A stretch of 17,227 nt of DNA from an uncultured Lachnospiraceae bacterium (GTDB lineage Bacteria; Bacillota; Clostridia; Lachnospirales; Lachnospiraceae), in NCBI GenBank assembly GCA_905236925.1, contig CAJOQS010000316.1, positions 1 to 17,227 on the forward strand, in the 5' to 3' direction. The translations under genes and the position numbers were made by a program. The notes below the pieces were generated by a model, which saw only the letters and a program-made list of their open reading frames with translations, had not been told where the DNA came from and searched no databases. Shown here piece by piece: positions 7,278-14,946 of this stretch. Numbering within the stretch: position 1 is the stretch's first letter; each line of letters begins with the position of its first letter.

Positions 7278-8612
7278 ATGAACAGGATTAAAAGACTCGT
7301 TTGTTTTATCATTTCACTTTGCATCATAACCGGCCTTGCAGTGTCACAGAGCGCTCCCGCAGAGGCGTCCGCAAAGCAGGCTTCGATCAAAAAGCTGGCC
7401 TTGTCGGATCTCGATAAGAATGCCGATTGGATCGTGACCCTAGGCAACGACCTCTATATGGTCGGCAATGACGTTGTCGGTTACAGGAACGTTTACCGCA
7501 TTACCACGAACAAGGGCAAGATCAAGACCGAGCCCGTAAACCTTGAATCAAAGATATTCCGGCTTCCGTGCAATATATATAACAACCGGAGTTTTGTTTA
7601 CAACGGCAATTATGCCATTTTCGCGGAAGAGGATGATGAGCAGTACTACGCCACCGTCATCGCGGTCGTAAAGTACGATGCTGCGACAAATACCATCTCC
7701 GATGTGCTGTATACGGAAGAGCCCAAGAATGACTATGCCGTGAACAGCAGCGGTCAGGTCATGATCTATGACCGCAAGGAGCGTGCTTTTATAATCTATG
7801 ATAAAAAAGGTTATCAGACGAATAAGATATATCTCCCCAATACAGAATGTGTTACAAGCCTTCCCTGGCAGGGAGAAAACGTCGGCTACTATCTGACATA
7901 TGGTCAGGGAGACGCGATCCTGACAGCGGTCGACTGGTACGGAAGCGAGACCCAGGTGGCCCACGACCTGTATGTGGCCGCCGGCTCCGGCAGATATAAC
8001 TATGATGGCAAGTACGTGCCCGATGAAGTGTCCGAGAACGCAAAGTATAATATCAACGGTGATTACTTTACCTCGGATTATAAATATTACCAGACAGTTT
8101 ACGTCTATACCGGCTACAACTATCTCAAATATGACGGGATCAAACTCAAGGACGGTCGTTTCATAATGCGTTACATGAACAGGTTTTACGGTTCAAAAGC
8201 AGTTGCGCAGATAGAAACGGGTACACTGGCCGATTACGAAGAGACCTTCTCCTGCTTTGCCCTGTGCGACCTGGCAACAGGCAAGTTCCTGACGCCGGAG
8301 TATAACAGCATGACCACCTCCGACAACGGAACGACATTTACCGTTTATAACAAGTCCGGCAAGAAGGACAGGAAATACGGATATATCGATATAAACGGCA
8401 AGGAGCTTGGCTGGTTCGATAAAGCGGGCGACTTTTATGCGGGCGGCAAATATGCCCCTGTCGTAAAAAGCGGCAAGCTCTATCTGATCAACAAGAAAAT
8501 GAAGCGTCAGAGCAAGACACTGAAGGCCAGCGGCATAACTACGGTTGTTACCCTTGGCCCCCAGCTTTACGGATATGTAAAAGATGGAAAGGTATACCTG
8601 TTTACGATGTAA
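7278..8612 (+). CDS. Secreted protein of unknown function with WG-repeat-like C-terminus
   Basis: 444 residues. The N-terminus is a Sec signal peptide (basic NRIKR, hydrophobic core to about residue 21, probable cleavage after AEA near residue 30). There is no lipobox, LPXTG or membrane anchor, so the mature protein is probably released or loosely wall-bound. The mature part is rich in Tyr, Asp and Lys and shows repeated strands (AVVKYDAATNTI, FIIYDKKGYQ, YGYIDINGKELGWFD, KLYLINKKMK) suggesting a beta-propeller. The last 100 residues look like WG repeats. No catalytic motif is seen. AAAGGAGG lies 7 nt before ATG. It is convergent with the diguanylate cyclase gene, with only 5 nt between the stops and no obvious terminator. 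Confidence 0.8.
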   Translation: MNRIKRLVCFIISLCIITGLAVSQSAPAEASAKQASIKKLALSDLDKNADWIVTLGNDLYMVGNDVVGYRNVYRITTNKGKIKTEPVNLESKIFRLPCNIYNNRSFVYNGNYAIFAEEDDEQYYATVIAVVKYDAATNTISDVLYTEEPKNDYAVNSSGQVMIYDRKERAFIIYDKKGYQTNKIYLPNTECVTSLPWQGENVGYYLTYGQGDAILTAVDWYGSETQVAHDLYVAAGSGRYNYDGKYVPDEVSENAKYNINGDYFTSDYKYYQTVYVYTGYNYLKYDGIKLKDGRFIMRYMNRFYGSKAVAQIETGTLADYEETFSCFALCDLATGKFLTPEYNSMTTSDNGTTFTVYNKSGKKDRKYGYIDINGKELGWFDKAGDFYAGGKYAPVVKSGKLYLINKKMKRQSKTLKASGITTVVTLGPQLYGYVKDGKVYLFTM

Positions 8613-8617
8613 AAGAT

Positions 8618-10060
8618 TTATTGCAGGCTTCTGAGCCTGGATACGGCCTCAAGGCATGCAAAGTAGTAAAGCAGTGCCTGTTCGTTCGCCTGCCAGATCC
8701 TGTGTCCGCGTTTAACGGCGCAGACTACATAGCCCTCCGTTCGGTTCATGATATCCGCTCTGGCTATCATGACCGACCCGAGGCCGTGCATCTCGAGCGC
8801 ATTATACAAGGCAGGGCTTGATTCGCGGAGGCTTTCTATATTGTTGTCGGTAAAGATCGCTTCACTCATGACATTGCCGACATCGTGCGCATCTTCATTG
8901 AAGCGGTCGTCAAGGAAGGCAGTCATTCTGCCTTCCTGTCCTATATAGTACAGATCGTGGATCTGCATCATTTCATTGAACAGCGGGACTGCGGCTCTGA
9001 GTCCGTCACCAAAGTTATCGTACTGCTCTATGCATTCCTTAATAACGCGCATATCTGTGTATATGTCGCGCTGGGCAAGCTTCTGTATCTTAATGTCCCT
9101 GTCGTTTTTCTCGTCATATACGTTGGCGCAGTTACGTCCCCTGCGTTTTCCCACATACAGCATTTTATCGATCAGTTCAAAAAGATCGGTAAAATTGTCG
9201 GCATCGGACGGATACGAGGCGCATCCGATCGTGCCCGTTATCATAACCTCTCCGTCCTCAAGTCTTATATTCTTTCTGAGGACCTCGCGGCTTTCAAGCA
9301 TGGCATCGTAGTATTCCGTATTCGTCGCGAAATCCCGCTCTCCCGGGAGGATCAGCAGCAGCTCGTCACCTCCGAACCTTCCTGCCAGGCCCATTTCCGA
9401 GGCATAAAGAGCCAGCGACTCAGCCACCTTCATGAGAACAACATCTCCGGAGCTGTGTCCGAAAGTGTCATTGATATATTTAAAGTTGTCAAGGTCTATT
9501 ATCGAAAACGAAAACGGAGTTCCTGCCGCAATGAGCGAATGAACAAACTTCAGGGAGTAATTCCTTGAAAGTATTCCCGTCAGGGGATCGAGCATCTCCT
9601 CAAGCGGAACATCCTCCAGGATCCTGTCAAAGAACGGATATCTGCGAAGCTCGCTTATCCCGTACATCACCTGTGAACCGTCCGACTTGTTTCTTCTTCT
9701 CAGGACATCCGTTATATCCACAAAGCTCCCTACAAGCCCGACGATCTTATCATTCTCGTACAGGGGCCGTTTTGACGCGATGATATCCCTTTCTTCGCCG
9801 CGGATGATGCATTTGCCCTGAACCTTATAGGTGCTTTCGCCTGCCAGAACGCGAAGCTCGTCCTGACGGTAAGGCTCGGGATCGCTGTGCCATCCCATGT
9901 CCTCATCCGTTTTTCCGATAAGGACATCAGCACTTTCAAACCCGTAGAAATCGAGGAATGCCTGGTTTACGCCAAGAAAGCGGCGCTCCTTATCCTTCCA
10001 GAAAACGCAGTCCTGCGAAGTGTTGATGATATTGTCAAACAGTTCTACGGTCATCCTCAT
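8618..10060 (-). CDS. PAS-GGDEF diguanylate cyclase with C-terminal GAF-like domain
   Basis: 480 residues, no membrane segment. Residues 4-120 form a PAS domain (ELFDNIINTSQDCVFWKDKE, GVNQAFLDFYGF, ending GLVGSFVDITD). Residues 157-315 form a GGDEF domain that makes c-di-GMP from two GTP: DPLTGILSRNYSL, metal-site D189 in IIDLDNFKYIND, catalytic GGDEL at 230-234, and the closing YVGKRRGRN. The inhibitory RxxD I-site is absent (SEMG in that place), so product inhibition of the usual kind is not expected. Residues 335-480 look like a GAF-type domain. An AAGGAG is present but 14 nt before ATG 10060, unusually far, and an in-frame TGA blocks any earlier start. It is the last gene after TetR and Nudix genes and could be co-transcribed with them. 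Confidence 0.92.
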   Translation of the reverse strand: MRMTVELFDNIINTSQDCVFWKDKERRFLGVNQAFLDFYGFESADVLIGKTDEDMGWHSDPEPYRQDELRVLAGESTYKVQGKCIIRGEERDIIASKRPLYENDKIVGLVGSFVDITDVLRRRNKSDGSQVMYGISELRRYPFFDRILEDVPLEEMLDPLTGILSRNYSLKFVHSLIAAGTPFSFSIIDLDNFKYINDTFGHSSGDVVLMKVAESLALYASEMGLAGRFGGDELLLILPGERDFATNTEYYDAMLESREVLRKNIRLEDGEVMITGTIGCASYPSDADNFTDLFELIDKMLYVGKRRGRNCANVYDEKNDRDIKIQKLAQRDIYTDMRVIKECIEQYDNFGDGLRAAVPLFNEMMQIHDLYYIGQEGRMTAFLDDRFNEDAHDVGNVMSEAIFTDNNIESLRESSPALYNALEMHGLGSVMIARADIMNRTEGYVVCAVKRGHRIWQANEQALLYYFACLEAVSRLRSLQ

Positions 10061-10091
10061 GATAGTTCAGCAAGCTCCTTTTCGTGATCTT

Positions 10092-10499
10092 TTATAATTC
10101 ATCCATGTACGCCCGAACCTTCCCGATAAGCTCGAGATCGGCCGGAAGCCACGCAACGGAATCTATTTCATCCCTCGTAAGCCAGCGCGCCTCTTCTGCC
10201 TCCAGAAGACGCAGGTCGCCTTCGACGACCTCGCACCAGAAACAGTCCATCGATAAATGGAACGACGGATAATCATACTCTACCGTGTCGATAAGTTCTC
10301 CGACACGGACAGTGGTCGCCAGTTCCTCCCGGATCTCACGCACAACCGCCTCCTGCGGTGTTTCGCCGTCTTCTATCTTCCCTCCGGGAAATTCCCAGCC
10401 TCCTTTGAATTCTCCGTACCCCCGCGCTGTCGCAAATATCCTGCTCTTTCTCTCAAACGAATCACAGATCACTGCCCCAACTACTCTAACAGTTTTCAA
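10092..10499 (-). CDS. MutT-type Nudix hydrolase (8-oxo-dGTP/CTP pyrophosphohydrolase-like)
   Basis: 135 residues, the usual length for MutT-like proteins. After strands VRVVGAVICD comes WEFPGGKIEDGE, then the Nudix box at 40-62: G-x5-E, seven residues, REIREEL. The box glycine that normally follows EEx is alanine (EELATT). The C-terminal LLEAEEARWLTRDEIDSVAWLPADLELI is typical of sanitising MutT/NudG enzymes. Substrate is inferred only from family resemblance. The start is TTG at 10499: an in-frame TGA lies 6 nt upstream of it, GGGGTGA is 9 nt upstream, and the protein begins right at its first strand. It lies 35 nt after the TetR stop and 31 nt before the cyclase gene. Confidence 0.9.
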   Translation of the reverse strand: MKTVRVVGAVICDSFERKSRIFATARGYGEFKGGWEFPGGKIEDGETPQEAVVREIREELATTVRVGELIDTVEYDYPSFHLSMDCFWCEVVEGDLRLLEAEEARWLTRDEIDSVAWLPADLELIGKVRAYMDEL

Positions 10500-10534
10500 A
10501 CCTCAAGCTCACCCCATCACCGCTTATAAATCGA

Positions 10535-11110
10535 TTATCTCACAACCGGCTGCTCCTGAAAAGCCTTATGACAGAATTCAGCCATTTCATCCACAGATTC
10601 TATCATGCCCTCCCTGACCCACAGGCACAGGATCCTCTGAAATGCGGCAGCCATTGCGCGCTTTCTGTATCTGGTCATGCGGTCGTCCGACGAATACATA
10701 GAATCAAGGACCGAGCGGGCGATCATCTCACCGTTCAGTGAAAGATTTGCATCGAGGATGGTATTGATCACATCCGCATTTTCCTTAATGACCTTAAAGC
10801 ATTCTTTAAACCACAGATAAGTGTTTTCCTTAAACTCTGGCTTGGAAATGAATTCGTTCGTAAGTGCCGTTATCTCTTCGCAAAGATTCTGCAGGATCTC
10901 TTCCTTTGTGGAATAATTGCGATAAAACGCCGTCCTTGACACTCCCGACCGCTTAACAAGCTCCGTTATCGTTATCCTGTCAATGGGCTTTTCCTTCATC
11001 AGCTGCATCAGCGCGGTTGCAAGGCACTCGCGCGTTAATCTGTTTGACTCTGCATTATTCAGACGCAATACGTTTTTCTCCTGTATCACGGTTCCCGTTT
11101 TGTCCTGCAT
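10535..11110 (-). CDS. TetR/AcrR-family transcriptional regulator
   Basis: 191 residues. The HTH is at about 46-66 (ITITELVKRSGVSRTAFYRNY), followed by the family-typical STKEEIL. The rest is a helical ligand/dimer domain (TetR_C_8-like WFKECFKVIKENADVINTIL). An N-terminal extension of about 20 residues precedes the first HTH helix. GGAGGGG lies 11 nt before ATG 11110. It is divergent from the lipid kinase gene; inverted repeats at 11152-11179 and 11245-11260 in the shared intergenic region are candidate operators, so autoregulation and control of the kinase are likely (inference). The downstream Nudix and cyclase genes may be in the same transcript. Confidence 0.93.
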   Translation of the reverse strand: MQDKTGTVIQEKNVLRLNNAESNRLTRECLATALMQLMKEKPIDRITITELVKRSGVSRTAFYRNYSTKEEILQNLCEEITALTNEFISKPEFKENTYLWFKECFKVIKENADVINTILDANLSLNGEMIARSVLDSMYSSDDRMTRYRKRAMAAAFQRILCLWVREGMIESVDEMAEFCHKAFQEQPVVR

Positions 11111-11151
11111 ATCCTTTATATCCCCTCCGGCTGCGATGATAGCGCTTAGGG

Positions 11152-11179
11152 CTTTACAAAAAACGCGGGATTTGTAAAG
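11152..11179. promoter_or_regulatory. Candidate TetR operator: 9-bp inverted repeat
   Basis: CTTTACAAA (11152-11160) and TTTGTAAAG (11171-11179) are perfect inverted arms with a 10-nt spacer, located 42 nt upstream of the TetR start. No convincing -35/-10 for the TetR gene was found here, but the position fits autorepression. Confidence 0.65.
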
Positions 11180-11224
11180 TCAGAACAAATACACAGCCTT
11201 TTGTTTAGTCCGCAGTTCCAAGTG

Positions 11225-11253
11225 TTGACGCTCAAAGAGCTCGGCGTTACACT
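11225..11253 (+). promoter_or_regulatory. Promoter of the lipid kinase gene
   Basis: -35 TTGACG (11225-11230), 17-nt spacer, -10 TACACT (11248-11253). The -10 lies inside the palindrome at 11245-11260, so a bound repressor would block polymerase. Confidence 0.6.
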
Positions 11254-11260
11254 TGTAACG
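11245..11260. promoter_or_regulatory. Candidate operator over the lipid kinase promoter
   Basis: CGTTACACTTGTAACG is a 16-bp palindrome (7-bp arms, 2-nt centre) covering the -10 of the kinase promoter. It shares the TTACA/TGTAA core with the repeat at 11152-11179. Confidence 0.65.
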
Positions 11261-11297
11261 TCAGCTACAAATATAACATCAGAATGTGAGAAATGCA

Positions 11298-12149
11298 ATG
11301 AAATACCATATACTGTATAATCCGTCATCCGACAACGGCCGGGGAGGCGCGGATGAGGAAGCTGTCGAGAAGCTCCTTGCAGGCAGCGAGATAGTAAAAC
11401 AGAATATCATTTCGATCGACACTCAGGAATATATCCGCAGCGAGACCGCGCCCGACGACATCATACTTATCTGCGGAGGTGACGGTACGCTTAACCGTTT
11501 TGTCAACAGCATCGATGTCGAGAACGTCAACAGGCGCATCGATTATTACGCAGCCGGAACCGGAAATGATTTCTTCCGTGATCTTGGGCTTGCCAGAGGG
11601 GTTATCGCAGAAAACATCAACGCCTGCATCACCGGTCTTCCCAGGGTCACGGTAAAGGGAAAGACTTACAGGTTCTTTAACGGCGTCGGTTTCGGGATCG
11701 ACGGTTACTGCTGTGAAGTCGGTGACCGCATGCGTGCGGCAGGTAAGACCGATATCAACTATGCCGGTATAGCGATAAAGGGTCTGCTGTTCCATTTCAA
11801 GCCCGCGAACGCTACTGTAACGATCGACGGAAAGACGACCGGATACAGGAAGGTCTGGCTCGCGCCTACCATGAAGGGACGCTTTTACGGCGGAGGAATG
11901 ATGCCTGTTCCCAAACAGGACAGGGGCGACACCGAAAAGAAGCTGTCGGTGCTTGTCTGGCACGGTTCCGGGAAGCTTAAGACTCTGTCGATCTTCCCGG
12001 GTATATTCAAGGGTCAGCACCTGAAACATTCCGAATGCTGCAAGAGTTTTTCCGGAAAAACCGTCAACGTCAGATTCGACCGTCCCTGCGCACTCCAGAT
12101 AGACGGCGAAACGATAACCGGAGTCGAAGAATATACCGCTGAAGCATAA
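11298..12149 (+). CDS. Diacylglycerol/lipid kinase family protein (YegS/DgkB-like)
   Basis: 283 residues, within the normal range for the family. The nucleotide-binding motif CGGDGTLNRFVN is at 59-70 and the second conserved motif AAGTGNDFFRDLG at 85-97. The C-terminal lobe ends with CALQIDGETITG, typical of YegS/DgkB proteins. These enzymes phosphorylate lipid alcohols such as diacylglycerol with ATP at the inner membrane face. The exact substrate is not readable from sequence. ATG 11298 was preferred to GTG 11286 because the N-terminus then begins at the first strand (MKYHILYNPSS); the ribosome site is weak either way. It is divergent from the TetR gene and probably repressed by it. Confidence 0.92.
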   Translation: MKYHILYNPSSDNGRGGADEEAVEKLLAGSEIVKQNIISIDTQEYIRSETAPDDIILICGGDGTLNRFVNSIDVENVNRRIDYYAAGTGNDFFRDLGLARGVIAENINACITGLPRVTVKGKTYRFFNGVGFGIDGYCCEVGDRMRAAGKTDINYAGIAIKGLLFHFKPANATVTIDGKTTGYRKVWLAPTMKGRFYGGGMMPVPKQDRGDTEKKLSVLVWHGSGKLKTLSIFPGIFKGQHLKHSECCKSFSGKTVNVRFDRPCALQIDGETITGVEEYTAEA

Positions 12150-12185
12150 GCCATTCCACATAAACCCTTATATAAATTGCATGCA

Positions 12186-12221
12186 GACCGGGAGCGCCCT
12201 TGACAAAGAGCGCTCCCGGTC
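12186..12221. repeat. 12-bp perfect inverted repeat containing a -35 box in its loop
   Basis: GACCGGGAGCGC (12186-12197) and GCGCTCCCGGTC (12210-12221) flank a 12-nt centre that contains TTGACA. No T-run follows on either strand, so a simple intrinsic terminator is unlikely. The right arm fills most of the promoter spacer, an operator-like arrangement. Confidence 0.85.
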
Positions 12222-12228
12222 ATATAGT
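12200..12228 (+). promoter_or_regulatory. Near-consensus promoter of the Big_2 secreted protein gene
   Basis: -35 TTGACA (12200-12205), 17-nt spacer, -10 TATAGT (12223-12228). The start would be about 12235, giving a leader of about 85 nt. That leader can fold GGGGAG (12247-12252) with CTCCCC (12273-12278), of unknown role. Confidence 0.85.
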
Positions 12229-12319
12229 GGAGACTGTTCGCGCTTTGGGGAGATGTTATTGCAGCATCATTGCTCCCCGATATCGGAACGTAATATTTTT
12301 CAGGGTGAAAGGAACAGTT

Positions 12320-13108
12320 ATGAAAAGAATTGTATCATTTATGCTCGCACTCCTTGTTATCGCGGGAGTGTTTGCATCAGCAGGCGCGGTAAAGGCAGAA
12401 GCCGCCGCTGCAAAGCTCAGCAAGAAGAAGCTGACTCTTGAAGTCGGCGAATCGAAGAAGATCAAGGTTAAGGGAACAAAGGCCACCGTTGTCTGGACCT
12501 CCTCGAACGAAGAGGTTGCAGTTGTCAAGAAGGGCAAGATCACAGCAAAGGGTGAAGGCAAGTGCGATATCATCGCTGCCGTCGGTTCAAAGAAGCTTAC
12601 CTGCAAGGTTACCGTTAAGGCTGCAAAGGAGACTCCTTTCGATTCATCGGTAAAGCTCAAGGACATCAAGTTCCCTGCAATGAGCTCATGGGAGACCGCC
12701 ATGGATGTAACCGAAACCGAAGACGGTCTTACGATGGTAACTTATTTAGACGAAAGCTCCGATGTTATCCGCTCGGTTTTATATGAGGTTGCCGAACTCC
12801 CGGGAGATACCGATCAGACACTCACGGATGCGGAGTTCAAGATCTTCGCCCAGTATATGGAGCAGGTATTCTCCATATCATTCGGAGCAACGGATATGAG
12901 CTCAGAGATCATCAAAGATTCAGGCAAATTATACGGCAGTGCTACCGGCACTTTAGTTTCGAACGGATTGGAGCTTCCTTTCCGGTTCTGCTATAAGATC
13001 GAGGGCAACTACCTTGTAGCCACCGGCGCTTTCGAGTACTCCGACAAGCTCTCCGCAGAAGCCGCCAGGATCGCCCTTGACGCATGCAAGGGTGCAAAGA
13101 AGAAATAA
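12320..13108 (+). CDS. Secreted protein with bacterial Ig-like (Big_2) domain
   Basis: 262 residues. Signal peptide: MKRIVSFMLALLVIAGVFASAGAVKAEA, cleavage probably near residue 28-30. Residues 33-100 form a Big_2 domain (LSKKKLTLEVGESKKIKVKG, then WTSSNEEVAVVKKGKITAKGEGKCDI and CKVTV). Residues 105-262 are an acidic, mixed alpha/beta C-terminal domain I do not recognise, ending in a Lys cluster GAKKK. No anchor is seen. Big_2 domains usually serve as extracellular adhesion or spacer modules. ATG 12320 was chosen because GAAAGGAA is just upstream and a signal peptide starts exactly there; the longer frame to 12200 would include the promoter. It lies downstream of the kinase gene but has its own promoter. 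Confidence 0.88.
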   Translation: MKRIVSFMLALLVIAGVFASAGAVKAEAAAAKLSKKKLTLEVGESKKIKVKGTKATVVWTSSNEEVAVVKKGKITAKGEGKCDIIAAVGSKKLTCKVTVKAAKETPFDSSVKLKDIKFPAMSSWETAMDVTETEDGLTMVTYLDESSDVIRSVLYEVAELPGDTDQTLTDAEFKIFAQYMEQVFSISFGATDMSSEIIKDSGKLYGSATGTLVSNGLELPFRFCYKIEGNYLVATGAFEYSDKLSAEAARIALDACKGAKKK

Positions 13109-13188
13109 CTGAATAAATAATTGCAGCTCAAGTTCCGGCGAAAACGTCTACATCTTTTGCGAATTAACGTGCATATTATTTCGAATCA

Positions 13189-13197
13189 TGATATACT
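13189..13197 (+). promoter_or_regulatory. Extended -10 promoter of the FN3 secreted protein gene
   Basis: TGATATACT: TG dinucleotide plus -10 TATACT (13192-13197), about 45 nt upstream of ATG 13243. No good -35 is visible at the usual distance. Confidence 0.5.
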
Positions 13198-13242
13198 TAC
13201 TTAAGTTCCTTATTTCACAACTCATGATCGGAGGGAATGTAG

Positions 13243-14748
13243 ATGGCTAATAATTCTTTTGTACCAATGCGCAGGATAATGGCTATACTTGTCTCACTTG
13301 TTATCGTTATCCTGTCTTTTAACACAGAATCCGCACATGCCGCCGAGTCGAAGGCTCCCGCTGTTCCGGAATTCGGGCTGAAGGTTTCCGACGATGAAAG
13401 CGTCTTTACGTTTACGATCTCAAAGACGCAGAATGCGGACGGATACCGTATTTACGCCAAGGAACCCGGAAGCACCAAGTACCGGACCGTCGCGACTATC
13501 AAGAAGAACGGGAATAGTGTCAGGACCTATACGTATTCACCTTTTAATCCCGGCAAGTACACATTCAGGATCAAGGCATACAGTAAAAACGGCAAGAAGA
13601 AGGTCTGGTCGAAGGTATCTGCTACCCAGACCGTCACCGTTAAATCAGATATCCTCTCGCGTGTCCCCGTGAAGATCAGGTTCGCCAAAGGCACCCGCAC
13701 CGAGATAGTGGCAGGGAGCAGCGAGCCCGGCGGAACCGACCAGAACCGATATGTATTCGAATACGAATGCGACGAAGGCCTTGAAAAAACGGAGATACGC
13801 CTGTTTATCGTTAATTCGGACGGAACGCGCGCTAAAGAGTCTCCTTTCCTGTATTACGAGAAGGAATTGTCGATCGGCGCTTTCAGTCTAGGCGAGTGCT
13901 ACGCTGTTCTTTACGCGTTTGGAAGCGATGCCGATGTGGACTTCAGAAATCCCCTGGCCCGCTCCGAGAAGATCAAACTCAGCTGTATGGACAAAGACGG
14001 CAATACGTCTCTCAAGTACAATGATATTACATTCAAGGACGGTCTTGCGTATTACGGACTTGCTCCGACAGAGTATATCACGGATGAGGCTTTGAAAACA
14101 AAGCTCAAGGCCGCTCCCAAGGATCACGATATCATTCTGTACAATGGCGACAGATATAGATGGGATGATGTCGGACCGTTCAAATATGTTCCCGCTGAAT
14201 GGCGAATCCTGGAACAGACCGAGGACTATGTCCTTCTTATGCGCAACAGCATTTCGGACGGAGGCGGATATGACGGCTGGAGAGAAGCGAAGACTACCAC
14301 GTGGGCGACCAGCTGTATGTATTACATGCTCAACCGTTCTCATGAATATACAAAAGAAGAAAAAACATTCAGCCCTATGCTTGATCTTGGAGACGAACGT
14401 TCTCTGATCGAGATCGACATCCTCGGCACCAAGTGCAAGATGGGCATCCCTACAGTAGAAATGCTGACCAATTCAGCATATGGTTTCAGCACCTCGACAG
14501 CAGCCGACAGCAAAAGGATCGTCACTCCGGCAAAGAACTACGAGCTTACCGTAAAACACAACGCAACCAGACCCGGCTACAAATTATACGGCATGTACTG
14601 GGTCGCAAACGAAAAAGCAGGACAGACCATTTGCGTAGACCAGAAGGGGAAAATAGTATACGGACCTTTTGAACCCAATGTATATGAGGTTGGAGTGGTA
14701 GAAGTGATCAAAGTTAATCTGAAAGCCTGCAATGTCTATTACAAATAA
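13243..14748 (+). CDS. Secreted FN3-domain protein with DUF6273-like C-terminal domain
   Basis: 501 residues. Signal peptide with a hydrophobic core at 11-27 and probable cleavage after AHA (33). Residues 39-134 form a fibronectin type III-like domain (GYRIYAKEPGSTKYRTVATIKKNG, YTFRIKAYSKNGKKKVWSKVS). Residues 140-250 are a beta-rich linker. Residues about 295-490 resemble DUF6273: PAEWRILEQTEDYVLLMRNSI, TTTWATSCMYYMLN, then a closing VANEKAGQTICVDQKGKI. Such proteins are typical exported products of gut clostridia; function unknown, perhaps surface binding. CGGAGGG lies 7 nt before ATG. A clear terminator follows at 14780. Confidence 0.85.
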   Translation: MANNSFVPMRRIMAILVSLVIVILSFNTESAHAAESKAPAVPEFGLKVSDDESVFTFTISKTQNADGYRIYAKEPGSTKYRTVATIKKNGNSVRTYTYSPFNPGKYTFRIKAYSKNGKKKVWSKVSATQTVTVKSDILSRVPVKIRFAKGTRTEIVAGSSEPGGTDQNRYVFEYECDEGLEKTEIRLFIVNSDGTRAKESPFLYYEKELSIGAFSLGECYAVLYAFGSDADVDFRNPLARSEKIKLSCMDKDGNTSLKYNDITFKDGLAYYGLAPTEYITDEALKTKLKAAPKDHDIILYNGDRYRWDDVGPFKYVPAEWRILEQTEDYVLLMRNSISDGGGYDGWREAKTTTWATSCMYYMLNRSHEYTKEEKTFSPMLDLGDERSLIEIDILGTKCKMGIPTVEMLTNSAYGFSTSTAADSKRIVTPAKNYELTVKHNATRPGYKLYGMYWVANEKAGQTICVDQKGKIVYGPFEPNVYEVGVVEVIKVNLKACNVYYK

Positions 14749-14779
14749 ACAAGGCCGCCGCAGGGCGACCGGCTATGCA

Positions 14780-14808
14780 CGGGATCACTTTCAGTGGTCC
14801 CGTTTTTT
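14780..14808 (+). terminator. Intrinsic terminator after the FN3 protein gene
   Basis: GGGATCACT pairs with AGTGGTCCC (one G-T wobble, 3-nt loop) and is followed by CGTTTTTT on the plus strand. Confidence 0.9.
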
Positions 14809-14823
14809 CCGCTTAACTTTACT

Positions 14824-14946
14824 TCAGTCACATATATCCATTGCCTCTTTATAGATCCTGCGATCCTCATCGGAGAAGCACACGAGCAGCACATGCATCC
14901 CGTAATCCGGATTCTCGTCAAACCACCTTTCCTTCTTTGAACATTC
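14824..14946 (-). other. Open coding-like frame overlapping and following the NudC stop
   Basis: The frame is open from 14946 to a TGA at 14824-14826. It reads WFDENPDYGMHVLLVCFSDE and continues through DRRIYKEAMDICD, in the +1 frame relative to the end of the Nudix gene. It has no start codon before ATG 14898, which lacks a ribosome site. It could be a C-terminal extension reached by a +1 shift, a gene remnant, or chance. Confidence 0.3.

Noticed and set aside
8885..9568. 227-aa plus-strand open frame
   Set aside because: Antisense to the GGDEF domain and without a ribosome site.
11325..12161. 278-aa minus-strand open frame
   Set aside because: Antisense to the lipid kinase; the kinase has GGDGT and GTGNDF motifs, the antisense frame nothing recognisable.
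12186..12221. Hairpin as an ordinary rho-independent terminator of the lipid kinase gene
   Set aside because: No T-run on either strand, and a near-consensus promoter overlaps it.
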